Shown one piece after another: positions 1-11,772 of a stretch of 64,000 nucleotides of DNA. Made by a program: the position numbers and the translations under genes. Position 1 is the stretch's first letter, and the number at the start of each line of letters is the position of its first letter. The stretch comes from DASWJZ01 sp038211615 (GTDB lineage: Bacteria > Pseudomonadota > Alphaproteobacteria > Rhizobiales > Afifellaceae). The notes under the pieces were generated by a model. That model saw only the letters and a program-made list of their open reading frames with translations. It was not told the origin of the DNA and did no database searches. The stretch covers positions 1-64,000 of the forward strand of contig JBBQVL010000012.1 of the NCBI GenBank assembly GCA_038211615.1, in the 5' to 3' direction.

Positions 1-74
1 GCCTTCGACGCGCCAAGACCGCACAGCCTTGACCATTTTCGCCCTCGCCGCGGGCGTTCAGCCGTGGACCGCCG

Positions 75-3008
<2,934 letters not shown>

Positions 3009-3017
3009 GAATAGCGT

Positions 3018-5641
3018 CTAGTATGCGTTTGCTGTCAATCTTTCGACGAGCTTAATACAATGTATGTTCCCAGGCTCGATAGATAGTCCTTCACGCGACA
3101 GTTCCAATGCTCGCCCCGTCTCTCGCGGGAGGTATAGCCAAGCTAATCTCGACAGGTCAGTTGCTGACGCCTCCTGCACCCTTCGCTCCATAGCTCGAAC
3201 GAACCTTTGCAGAAGCCGCTCGCGTTCGTCCGCGGCATGCTCAATTAGCTCTATTCTATGATTATTTAGCCAATTCGCTGTGTTGCTAATAGACGAGAAG
3301 GGAGTGGTAGAAAACTCCGCCGCCCGAACGAAAGCATCAGCCGCACTAGGGATATCACGCAGCCGTATATACATCCGAGCTAATCGTTCCCAGGCTCGCG
3401 ATGCGGCCTCTGCATCAGGTTGGCTCTCAAGATACCGGCGGACGCTTTCTGCCGCTCCCGAGAGTCCATCTAGACCACCATGCTCCTCATACATGTCGGC
3501 CATAAGGAGCCATCCGGTTGGATAACTTCGAGAAACGAACTCAAGTACGGGTTGCACGTCCTCAATGGTTGCCTTCTTCTCTTCGATCCTCGCTGCCATG
3601 CTTTCGAACAAGTTCAGGATCCGCGGCGCAATCCCCTCTTTCAACTTCGTTTCGCTCGTCGGTCCGATATCCTGCAACATCCGAACATCCGCCTCGATCG
3701 ATGCCTTGTTTGCATTTGCGCTCAACTTTCTATTTCCGAAGATCGCCGCCACCAGCGGAACACTAAGAAAGTCGTTCCCGTCCGTGGCCTTACTCCGCTC
3801 GACCAAGGACATCCGAATCAACTCATCGACGGCATTTCCAACATCCATGCGATCGTTGTCGGGACGGAGCAGAATCGCCTCAAGAGCCAGTTGAGGCACA
3901 TAAGAGCGCCATGCGCAAAGAGTTAGGAAAACGCGTCGCCCGGCAGGTGACAGATTGGCATAGGTTCGCTCGAAAAGCGCATCCAGTATGTCCTCACTGC
4001 GAGCCATTATCCTTTGGGGCCGGCCAGTCGATTTCGTATCGGCAACTTCGCCTAGAATGATCTTAATGACATAGGGATGCCCATCCGATTCATCGAAGAT
4101 CCTATCCCGATACTCTGTTGTTAGTATTTCGCTTATCCCCAATCGCTGAGCAGTCTGGTCTATCAATTTATCGGCCTCGCTCCGCTCCATTCCTCCGATC
4201 TCAATTGGAAAGTCCGCTCGGAACTCACGGAAGCGGCTGGTGATTAGAACCTTATTTGGGAGCCGAATATTGGTGTCGATCCAGACAAAGAGGTCCACTG
4301 GGCTCCTTGCAGTCTCAAAATTATCGAACACAAAGATGCTTTTGCCGCCCAATTGAGTGGTCGACATGCAAGAGGCCAGATAGCTAATTAGTTTGGGCTT
4401 CTTCTCCCCCGGTGGGGGTTGAGGCGGCCCAACCAGCTCCGCAAACTGGTCTGCAATGTCAAATTCTGTAAGAATTCCGGGGCGGACGATCTTAGGGCCA
4501 CCTTGAAGGAGATCAATATCCCTCGCGCTAAACCAAAAGATAAACTCAAACTGATCAGCGTCTTCAGCGATAGTATGAAGTACCTTTAGCGCCAGCGATG
4601 TTTTTCCGATACCCCCCCGTCCCACCAGCGTTATAACGGCGTGGCGGTCATTTCTAATCTCCTTCGCAAGTTCGAACTCCAAGAGAGGTCTAGCAACATA
4701 ATCTGTGGGCAACTTCGGAATATTGCTGAGAAGGTTTCCAACTATATCGAGTTCCCGCTTCCCCTCAGTCTCGCTTCGTGGCCGCTCCCCCGCTGGCATT
4801 AGGTACGCAGCGGAGTCGCCCTCCTTTCTGCTGTCAGTTATAAGTGAGTGCAGCTCAAATCCCCGGTCGGAGAATGCGCCGTTAGGAAAGAAGAAATCCG
4901 TAGCATCGACATTTGTCTTGACTAAATCGACAACAGAAAATTGGTCAAAGAACACATATATTCCGTCGGGGAGATTTAGGTGATTGATGTGCTTCCCGGC
5001 TGTAGTCTTAAGTGGATTAAATACGGACAGATCAGAATTTACGAGGGGCACAACCCGATACTTTCCCGACAAATTTCGATGGAGATACGCCCATGGTCTC
5101 TGAAGGATCCTCAGGTTTTGGGGAGCAGGCGCAAAGACGATTCTAGATCTGGAGCCACCGATGAACACAACGCGGCAGTAGGAGCCCCATGCCCGCGGGT
5201 CTTGTTCCTGAGCACCGGGAAGAGCGTGAACCAAGTTCTTAACTGAGATTTCGCGGCTAGTGGTTCTAAATCTGGAATTAGATTTGCGAGCGCGCTGTGA
5301 AGCAGCGCCACCGCTTCAAACTGCCAAGTGCCTTCCCCAAGGCGATCAATGAGGTCGCGACGGTCTTCTCTCGCGGACGGGGCAAGGTGTTGTGAGGCCG
5401 GGCCCGTCAGGGCGTCATCTAATGCTTGGCTCCAGTCACCCAGACCGTCTACACTAACCAATCGGTGACAGAGGCGATATTGGTTGCGCTCTCGGTCGTC
5501 CTGAACCGCCGCGACGAATGCGGCGGTCACCAACCGCAGTATCATCTCCCCGGTGTACAAGAGATCCAAAAAGAATGCGGTGTCTGAGTCCTGGCGCCCG
5601 CGTTCCACCCGTTCCCAAATCAGCTGCAACGGACGGAGCAT
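3018..5641 (-). pseudogene. HEPN-STAND NTPase, probable antiphage defence gene, with a one-base frameshift
   Basis: Two minus-strand reading frames form one protein. The 5' frame starts at the ATG at 5641 and ends at a TGA at 5111-5113; the 3' frame continues to the TAG at 3018. Adding one base in the A4 run (5116-5119 on the plus strand) gives the junction LLPKNLRILQRPW and a continuous 874-residue product. Residues 145-151 read RNKTRGH, an exact RNxxxxH motif of HEPN ribonucleases. A STAND/NB-ARC-type NTPase follows: Walker A GRGGIGKT near 341-348, Walker B IFVFDNFE near 436-443, sensor arginine in VLITSRFRE, and a GHP motif. The C-terminal third is helical and TPR-like. Base composition is clearly more AT-rich than its neighbours, suggesting transfer. 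Family knowledge links HEPN plus STAND to abortive infection; the role here is inferred. The frameshift may be real or a sequencing error. Confidence 0.75.
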
Positions 5642-5675
5642 CAAATTTCCTCGGCTTCTCAGGAAAGAGCAAACA

Positions 5676-5693
5676 ACAACTTCGACGAGTTGT
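5676..5693. promoter_or_regulatory. Inverted repeat upstream of the HEPN-STAND gene
   Basis: ACAACT and AGTTGT are separated by 6 bases, 35-52 bases upstream of the start codon at 5641. Position and symmetry fit an operator or a leader hairpin. No regulator is recognisable nearby, so the role is inference. Confidence 0.35.
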
Positions 5694-5709
5694 GAAGTGC
5701 GACTGGAGT

Positions 5710-6000
5710 TCACTCCTCCAGCGTCGCCGCCACAAACTCCTTCGGCCCGCTCCAGAACTCCCGCATCAGCCGAAAATGGTCCGTCTCCTCGACGCTGACC
5801 GGCTCCAGCCCGCCCTTCGTCAGCCGCAGCAGCCGCGCGCCGGGATAGGCCATCAGCATCGGCGCGTGGGTCGCCATGATCACCTGGATGATGCCGGAGT
5901 TTTCCATCCGCCGCAGCAGCTTCAGGAACTCGATCTGGCGCGAGGGCGAGAGCGCCGGTTCCGGCTCGTCGAAGATGAACAACCGCCGCCGGCAGCGGCG
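5710..6000 (-). pseudogene. Truncated AAA-family ATPase (C-terminal remnant)
   Basis: The frame opens only at 6000 because a TGA lies at 6001-6003. It encodes about 95 residues that begin at a Walker B-like segment, LFIFDEPEPALSP, and continue through an ATHAP switch-like motif to a natural end at 5710. The family is the standalone AAA ATPases with a single nucleotide-binding domain; the P-loop half is missing. The first possible start is a TTG at 5982 in the middle of the conserved core, so this is a decayed fragment. It is GC-rich like the host chromosome and sits directly beside the AT-rich HEPN-STAND gene, suggesting that an insertion or deletion removed the rest. Confidence 0.7.
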
Positions 6001-6081
6001 TCATCGAGAAGCGGAGGAGGCTCTTGCGTGCGCGCGGGCGCGTCGCCTCAGGGCCGGCCTCGTCCGCGGCGGCGAGGCGCT

Positions 6082-6792
6082 TCAGCGTCTCGGGGGGACG
6101 ACGGCGCGGCTGAAGGCTGCCATGTGGAACTGCACCTGCGCCGGCGGATAGCGCCAGCCCGTGCCCACCGGGCAGGCGCTGCGCGCGTGGCAGCCGAGCG
6201 TGCCGCAGGTCGCCTGGTCGCTTGCGAGATGCGTGGCGCAAGCCGGCACGTCGTAGGCCGAGCCGGTGAACGCCCCGACCGGGCAGGCGGAGAGGCACGG
6301 CTTCCCGTCGCAGGTCTCGCACGGATGCGGCGCGCCGGATCGCGGCGGGAGCTCGATCCGCGCGGCAAACAGCAGGGCGGCGCGGTAGGCGTGCCAGAGC
6401 CCGTATTCGGGATGGATCAGGATGCCGAGCGGCGAGGCGTGCACCGGCTCGGCGCGGAGCGCCCAGCGCTGGAACGGCGGAACCTCCCGGTCGAAGGGAT
6501 AGACGGCGCGCGCTCCGAATTCCTGGGCGATCGGCTCGACGACACTCCGGGTCCACCGGTCGAGCGGATGCCGCTCGCCGTCGATATGCGGCGAAAACGC
6601 CTCCCACATCGCCGGGCCGGCATTGCCGAGGAGCAAGACAGTGGCGATGCCCTCCAGCCCCGCCTCGCCGGGCTCGGGATGGAACCCGCCGCGCAGGATC
6701 AGGCCGCAGGGCGCAAGCGAATCGGCGATCCGCAGCGCGCTTCCTCCCCCGTCGCCGGCGAGGGCTGGCGCGGGGGTGGCGTCGCCGCTCAT
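6082..6792 (-). CDS. 4Fe-4S ferredoxin-like protein (QueG-related cysteine motif)
   Basis: The 236-residue product has a C-terminal double cysteine cluster: CETCDGKPCLSACPVGAF followed by CATHLASDQATCGTLGCHARSACPVG. This pattern binds one or two 4Fe-4S clusters and resembles the iron-sulfur part of epoxyqueuosine reductase, but the cobalamin-binding N-terminal half of QueG is absent. The start at 6792 is chosen because upstream codons come from a GC-rich repeat; the first 20 or so residues, rich in A, P and G, also look repeat-derived. It lies 70 bases downstream of the methyltransferase gene on the same strand and may be co-transcribed. Its redox partner is unknown. Confidence 0.7.
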   Translation of the reverse strand: MSGDATPAPALAGDGGGSALRIADSLAPCGLILRGGFHPEPGEAGLEGIATVLLLGNAGPAMWEAFSPHIDGERHPLDRWTRSVVEPIAQEFGARAVYPFDREVPPFQRWALRAEPVHASPLGILIHPEYGLWHAYRAALLFAARIELPPRSGAPHPCETCDGKPCLSACPVGAFTGSAYDVPACATHLASDQATCGTLGCHARSACPVGTGWRYPPAQVQFHMAAFSRAVVPPRR

Positions 6793-6799
6793 CTTCGGC

Positions 6800-6862
6800 A
6801 ACCCGGCCGCCCCTCCCCCTGTCCCTTCCCCGCTGGCGGGAGGGGAGGCCGGAGCGTCACGC
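6800..6862. repeat. GC-rich palindromic intergenic element
   Basis: C-rich and G-rich arms around CCCCGCTGGCGGG separate the methyltransferase gene from the 4Fe-4S gene. It resembles the palindromic elements between the GTA genes at the far end of the window. It could fold into a hairpin in the transcript. Confidence 0.5.
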
Positions 6863-8431
6863 TCACGCAAACGCGTCGGGCATCGAGGCCTTCTTCTTCG
6901 CGATGAATTCCTTCAGCGCCTCGTCGATGCCCTCGTCGAGCGGCGGCGCCTCGTATTCGGCGAGCCACTTCTTCCAGATCGGATTGGCGCGCTGCTCGGC
7001 GGTCTTTTCGCCCTCCGCCAGCCACTGCTCGAAGGAATTGTTGTCGGCAATCGTGGAACGGTAGAAGGCCGTCTCGAAATTGTCCTGCGTGTGCTGGCAG
7101 CCGAGATAGTGCGAGCCCGGCCCGACCTCGCGGATGGCGGAGAGCGCCTGCCCGTTCTCCGTCAGGTCCACGCCTTCGGCGAACCGCTGCAGCATCGCGA
7201 GCTGGTCGCAGTCCATGACGAATTTTTCGTAGCCGGAGGCGAGGCCGCCTTCCAGCCAGCCGGCGGCGTGCAGGACAAAGTTCGTGCCGGCGAGGAGCGT
7301 GGTGTTCAGCGTGTTGGCGCTCTCGTACGCCGCCTGCGCGTCGGAAACCTTGGAGGCGCAGAGCCCGCCGCCGGTGCGGAAGGGGATGCCGAGCCGCCGC
7401 GCAAGCTGCGCCGCGCCGTAGGAGACAAGGGAAGGTTCAGGAGTGCCGAAGGTCGGCGCGCCCGACTGCATGGAGATCGACGCGGCGAAGCAGCCGAACA
7501 CGACCGGCGCGCCCGGCCGGCAGAGCTGCGTCAGCGCCGCGCCGGCAAGCACCTCGGCCAGCACCTGCGTCAGCGTGCCGGCAACGGTGACCGGCGACAT
7601 CGCGCCGGCGAGGATGAAGGGCGTGACGATCGTCCCCTGCCCCGCGCGCGCATAGACTTTCAGCGCCCCGAGCATGGTGGCGTCGAAGACCATCGGCGAA
7701 TTGGCGTTGATGAGCGAGATCATCACGCAATTGTCGGCGACGAACTCCTTGCCGAAGGTCATCTCCGCCATGGTGACGGAATCCGCCGCGCGCTCCGGGT
7801 GCGTGACCGAGCCCATGAAGGGTTTGTCGGAGTAGCGGATGTGCGAATAGACCATGTCGAGGTGCCGCTTGTTGACGGGCACGTCGACCGGCTCGCACAC
7901 CGTCCCCCCGGAATGGTGGATGGCGGGCGCCTGGTAGGCGAGCTTCACGAAATTGCGAAAGTCCTCGATCGTGCCGTAGCGGCGGCCGTTGTCGAGGTCG
8001 CGCACGAAGGGCGGGCCGTAGACCGGCGCGAAGACGGTGGCGTTGCCGCCGATCTCGACCGAGCGTTCCGGATTGCGCGCGTGCTGCGTGAAGGTCCCTG
8101 GCGCGGTCGCGATGAGGCTGCGGCAGAGCCCTCTCGGAAAATGCACCCGCGCGCCCTTAACGTCGGCGCCGGCCGCCTTCCACATCGCGAGAGCTTCCTC
8201 GTCCTCGCGAAACTCGATCCCGATCTCTTCGAGGATGAGGTCGGTGTTCGCCTCGATCAGCGACAGCCCCTCCTCGTCGAGCACCTCGTAGCTCTTCAGC
8301 TTGCGTCGGATGAAGGGAAGCTGCAGCCGGCCGCCCGCCTGACGGCGCGCACGGCGCGCCTCCGGCCCGCCGCTCGCGCGGCGACGACGCCCCTCGCCAG
8401 CGCCCGCCTGATCCACGTCGGAAAGCGTCAT
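6863..8431 (-). CDS. Trimethylamine methyltransferase (MttB) family protein, non-pyrrolysine type
   Basis: The 522-residue product belongs to the MttB superfamily, whose members transfer methyl groups from quaternary or tertiary amines, such as glycine betaine, to a corrinoid protein. Typical segments include FRTGGGLCASK, the GPGSHYLGCQHT region and the FYRSTIADNNSFEQW region near the C-terminus. The frame has no internal TAG, so this is the class without pyrrolysine, common in marine and soil alphaproteobacteria. The ATG at 8431 is preferred; in-frame codons upstream lack family features. No corrinoid protein or activase gene is in the window. The substrate cannot be told from the sequence. 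Confidence 0.85.
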   Translation of the reverse strand: MTLSDVDQAGAGEGRRRRASGGPEARRARRQAGGRLQLPFIRRKLKSYEVLDEEGLSLIEANTDLILEEIGIEFREDEEALAMWKAAGADVKGARVHFPRGLCRSLIATAPGTFTQHARNPERSVEIGGNATVFAPVYGPPFVRDLDNGRRYGTIEDFRNFVKLAYQAPAIHHSGGTVCEPVDVPVNKRHLDMVYSHIRYSDKPFMGSVTHPERAADSVTMAEMTFGKEFVADNCVMISLINANSPMVFDATMLGALKVYARAGQGTIVTPFILAGAMSPVTVAGTLTQVLAEVLAGAALTQLCRPGAPVVFGCFAASISMQSGAPTFGTPEPSLVSYGAAQLARRLGIPFRTGGGLCASKVSDAQAAYESANTLNTTLLAGTNFVLHAAGWLEGGLASGYEKFVMDCDQLAMLQRFAEGVDLTENGQALSAIREVGPGSHYLGCQHTQDNFETAFYRSTIADNNSFEQWLAEGEKTAEQRANPIWKKWLAEYEAPPLDEGIDEALKEFIAKKKASMPDAFA

Positions 8432-8452
8432 GCCCGCTCCAGAGATGAACTT

Positions 8453-8468
8453 GGAGGCGCATGCCTCC
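8453..8468. promoter_or_regulatory. Perfect palindrome upstream of the MttB-family gene
   Basis: GGAGGCGCATGCCTCC is a perfect 16-base palindrome 22 bases upstream of the start at 8431, in the 285-base divergent gap before the EAL gene. It may be an operator or a leader hairpin; function is inferred from position only. Confidence 0.3.
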
Positions 8469-8716
8469 GAATTGGCGCGAAGCGTAGGGAGGCCATCTCT
8501 CCGCCGCGCGCCCGCAAACGGCAGGGTGTGGCGCATGCTGGACAAACCCGAGCCCCGCGCGGCCCTTCCGCCGGACCGGCGCTGCGTATCACCCAAGGCG
8601 CGTGCGCCCGTTCAGCAATTCTTATCCAACTGCGCAAGAACCCTGTCCAAGGGGTAGCACCCGTTGGGATCGACGGCGTTACCATCGCTCGTCCGGGAAA
8701 ATCGCCAGGAAGGGAC

Positions 8717-9973
8717 ATGACGAGCAAGGAACAGGAGCCGGGCCTGCAGGGGCTGGCGGCGCTCGGGAGAACGGGCTCGGACGGCGACACGGTGAAGCGG
8801 GCGCTGCAGGCAGTCCGCTCGCATCTCGGCATGGAAGTCGCCTACGTTTCTGAGTTCGTCGGCAGGCGATCCGTTTTCCGCGAAGTCGACGCGCCGGGCA
8901 AAGAGGCGCTGATCAAGGCCGGCGACTCGCACTCGCTGGACGACGTCTACTGCCAGCATATCCTCGAGGGCCGGCTGCCTGAGCTTATCCCGGACACCGC
9001 GCTGCAACCGTTCGCGATGGCGATGCCCATCACGCAGGCCATTCCGATCGGCGCGCACATGAGTGTGCCTCTTCGGCGCCCCGACGGTAGCGCCTTTGGC
9101 ATGTTCTGCTGTCTCAGCTCGCAGCCCAACAGGTCGCTCAACGAGCGTGACCTCAACATGATGAAGGCGTTCGCCGACCTCGCCGCTTTCGAGATCAATC
9201 GCGACTTCGAAGCCGAACAGGCGGTCGAAGAGAAGCGGGCACGCATCGCCAGGGTGCTGGAGGCGAACCAGCTGTCGATCGTCTATCAGCCGATCTGGAA
9301 TGTCGAACTCCAGCGGCCCGTCGGCGTCGAGTGCCTGGCGCGCTTCTCCGCAGCGCCCGTGCGCTCACCAGACGTCTGGTTTTCCGAGGCCGCCGACGCC
9401 GGTCTCGCCAGTCAGCTCGAAATCGCGGCCATACGCATGGCGCTCGCCGCCTGGCGATCATTTCCAGACGACATCTATCTCGCGGTGAATGCGTCACCGG
9501 AGACGATCCTCAGCGAAGCCTTCCATGACGCCCTGGAGGGATTTCCGATCGGGCGGATCGTTCTCGAGGTGACGGAGCACGCCCCGGTCAGCGACTATGA
9601 TGGCCTTTTCGCAGCGCTACGGCCGCTGCGCCAGGCCGGAATCCGCCTCGCGGTAGATGACGCCGGCGCCGGCTATTCCAGCCTCCAGCACATCCTCTAC
9701 CTTCGCCCCGATCTGATAAAGCTCGACATGTCGCTGACGCGTAATGTCGACAGCGATCCGGCGCGCCGGGCGCTGGCCGCGGCACTCATCGGATTCGCGC
9801 GCGACACGGGTTGCCGCATCATCGCCGAAGGCGTGGAGACGGCGTCCGAGCTAGCGGCCTTGAAGGCGCTCGGCGTTCAGAAGGCCCAGGGTTATTTTCT
9901 CGGCCGGCCGATGCCCCTCAACAGCGCCAAGAACCTCTTCGAAACCGGCGAGGCGGCGCTGCGCGTCGCATAG
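8717..9973 (+). CDS. GAF-EAL domain cyclic-di-GMP phosphodiesterase
   Basis: The 418-residue soluble protein combines an N-terminal GAF sensor (about 20-165) with a C-terminal EAL domain (about 185-400) and lacks a GGDEF domain. EAL motifs are intact: ECLARF in place of EAL, VNASPE, LEVTEH, DDAGAGYSS, KLDMS, AEGVET and QGYFLGRP. The metal and catalytic residues of active c-di-GMP phosphodiesterases are therefore present. No membrane segment is seen, so it acts in the cytoplasm. The ATG at 8717 follows an AGGAAGGG ribosome-binding site. The frame stays open far upstream, but that stretch is only antisense shadow of the methyltransferase gene. The GAF ligand is unknown. Confidence 0.92.
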   Translation: MTSKEQEPGLQGLAALGRTGSDGDTVKRALQAVRSHLGMEVAYVSEFVGRRSVFREVDAPGKEALIKAGDSHSLDDVYCQHILEGRLPELIPDTALQPFAMAMPITQAIPIGAHMSVPLRRPDGSAFGMFCCLSSQPNRSLNERDLNMMKAFADLAAFEINRDFEAEQAVEEKRARIARVLEANQLSIVYQPIWNVELQRPVGVECLARFSAAPVRSPDVWFSEAADAGLASQLEIAAIRMALAAWRSFPDDIYLAVNASPETILSEAFHDALEGFPIGRIVLEVTEHAPVSDYDGLFAALRPLRQAGIRLAVDDAGAGYSSLQHILYLRPDLIKLDMSLTRNVDSDPARRALAAALIGFARDTGCRIIAEGVETASELAALKALGVQKAQGYFLGRPMPLNSAKNLFETGEAALRVA

Positions 9974-10003
9974 TCCCGTGCCTTCGGCCGCAGCACGACG
10001 CTG

Positions 10004-11695
10004 CTAGCGGTCGTAGCCGAAGCGCTCGACCCATTTGTGCAGCTTGGCGCCGTGCGGGGTGTCGAAGACGAAGCGGTAGTTCTTCCAGGAGGACTGGACG
10101 CCCAGGGCGAGACCGCCGCGCACCTTCGCGTAGCTCGGGGTGGCAACCTTGCGGCCCTCGGAGAACTCCGCGAACCGCAGCACGTCGTCGCTCCAGCCCA
10201 CGCCGAGGAAGTCGAGAGCCCGCCGCGCTTCGTTCTCGAAGTCCCCTGCCAGCGCCTCGTACCGGACATAGAGCACACGCTCGATCTCACCCGGGAAAGC
10301 ATCGAACCAGATCGTCATCACGCGGTCGTAGAAATCGCAGGCGTCCTCCAACGTGCGGAAATTCTCCATGGCCGCATTCGGCGTGAAGGATTGCCTGAAG
10401 CAGCTCAGCACCACGTCATAGGGATGGCGGATCGAGAAGATGTAGCGTTGCTCGGGGAAGAATTTCTCCATTAGTCTCGCCCATGCCGTGCGGATCGGCA
10501 GCTTGTCGACGAAGACCCGCGCGCCGGGCTTTGATTTCCGGCGCTCGATTTCCCCGTAATAGCGCTGCCTCGCCTCCTCAAACGCTGCCCGCCGATCCTC
10601 CTCGCCTGCGATCCTGTCTTCAAGAATCTGCTCGACGCGAAGGACCATGCGGGTGAGCGACGGTATCTCCTCGAACGTCTCGACCTCGGGATGGGCGGCG
10701 AGCGCATGCTCCAGCAGCGTCGTTCCGGAACGTGGAAACCCCAGCATCATCACGTGATCGCGATGCGGATCGGCGGAAAGCGGCGGATAGCTCGCGCGTC
10801 CCAGGCGCTCGATCGTCGCAAGGTAGGAGCGCTTGTCGAGATCCGGCGGAACGCCCTGCTTGTTGAATTCCTGGTACCACTTCAGCGCATCGCGATATTG
10901 TCCGAGGGCCTCATGTGCGGCCGCCCTGATCTGGCAGAGCCTTGCCCTGATCGGAGCCGCGCTTTTCATCTCCGACAGGCGAAGCCTCGCAACCGACTGC
11001 AAGGCGCCGCGCGGATCCTTCGCGTGCAGGAGAAGAGCGCCTCTGATCACACTCGCCAGATCGGGAAACACGCGCCCCTTGTCGAAGATATCCAGGACCG
11101 CTTCGATCGCCTCGAACTGGTTCGCGGTCTCCAGCGTGCGAAGCAGGCGGTAGGCACCCCCCGGGGCGGTCGGCTGCAGCACCGTGGCGCGGGCGAGCCA
11201 GACGACCGCCTCGCGCCATCCGGAAGCCGTCTCGGCCTGGTCCGCCGCCAGCATCAGATGCTCGACCCTGCCGTCACTCAGGAATTGCCGGGCCTCAACC
11301 GCGACGAGGTGGTGGGCGTCTCTTTGCAATGCTGCGCGCATTCCCTCTGCCGCGCCCGGTCTCTCGAGCGGCTCGAAGACGTCCAAGACCTTCTCCGCCA
11401 GCCCGTATTCGAAATTCGCCATGAAGAACCGGTAGGCGCTCGAGGCCACTACGCCGTGCCGGGATTCCCGCACCACATCGCCCCATCGCCCGCGCGGCGC
11501 GGCGCCGAGGTCAAGCAGCGCGGAAACGCCGGCCAGGTGGACATATTGATCCGGACTTTCGGCCAGCCGCTGGCTGTACTCGATCTGGGTCGTCAGCGGA
11601 CGGCTCAGGATGGACAGCATCCGAAGGACTTCGGGATCCAATTCATTCTCCGAATTGTCGCGGCGCGCGGCTGAGGTCGTGGCGCACCCATACAC
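10004..11695 (-). CDS. TPR-repeat sulfotransferase family protein
   Basis: The N-terminal half (about 1-290) consists of helical TPR-like repeats. The C-terminal half is a sulfotransferase domain with the 5' PAPS-binding loop GFPRSGTTLLEHAL near residue 316 and the 3' phosphate-binding segment IFSIRHPYDVVLSCF near 418. Such enzymes move a sulfuryl group from PAPS to a sugar, peptide or lipid acceptor. The product is 563 residues if it starts at the GTG at 11695; the ATG at 11620 is an alternative that loses 25 residues. No capsule or Nod-factor genes are adjacent, so the acceptor is unknown. It is divergent from the HAD gene. Confidence 0.82.
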   Translation of the reverse strand: MYGCATTSAARRDNSENELDPEVLRMLSILSRPLTTQIEYSQRLAESPDQYVHLAGVSALLDLGAAPRGRWGDVVRESRHGVVASSAYRFFMANFEYGLAEKVLDVFEPLERPGAAEGMRAALQRDAHHLVAVEARQFLSDGRVEHLMLAADQAETASGWREAVVWLARATVLQPTAPGGAYRLLRTLETANQFEAIEAVLDIFDKGRVFPDLASVIRGALLLHAKDPRGALQSVARLRLSEMKSAAPIRARLCQIRAAAHEALGQYRDALKWYQEFNKQGVPPDLDKRSYLATIERLGRASYPPLSADPHRDHVMMLGFPRSGTTLLEHALAAHPEVETFEEIPSLTRMVLRVEQILEDRIAGEEDRRAAFEEARQRYYGEIERRKSKPGARVFVDKLPIRTAWARLMEKFFPEQRYIFSIRHPYDVVLSCFRQSFTPNAAMENFRTLEDACDFYDRVMTIWFDAFPGEIERVLYVRYEALAGDFENEARRALDFLGVGWSDDVLRFAEFSEGRKVATPSYAKVRGGLALGVQSSWKNYRFVFDTPHGAKLHKWVERFGYDR

Positions 11696-11772
11696 ACTTG
11701 GCTTCGCGCCGTCGCCATGCTGTAGCGGCGTCGCTCGACGCTTGCGCGCGCATGAATGCCCGGGGATTTTAG

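Noticed and set aside
6623..8716. Long N-terminal extension of the EAL protein (frame open from 6623)
   Set aside because: The extension is antisense to the methyltransferase gene; a good ribosome-binding site and the GAF domain begin at 8717.
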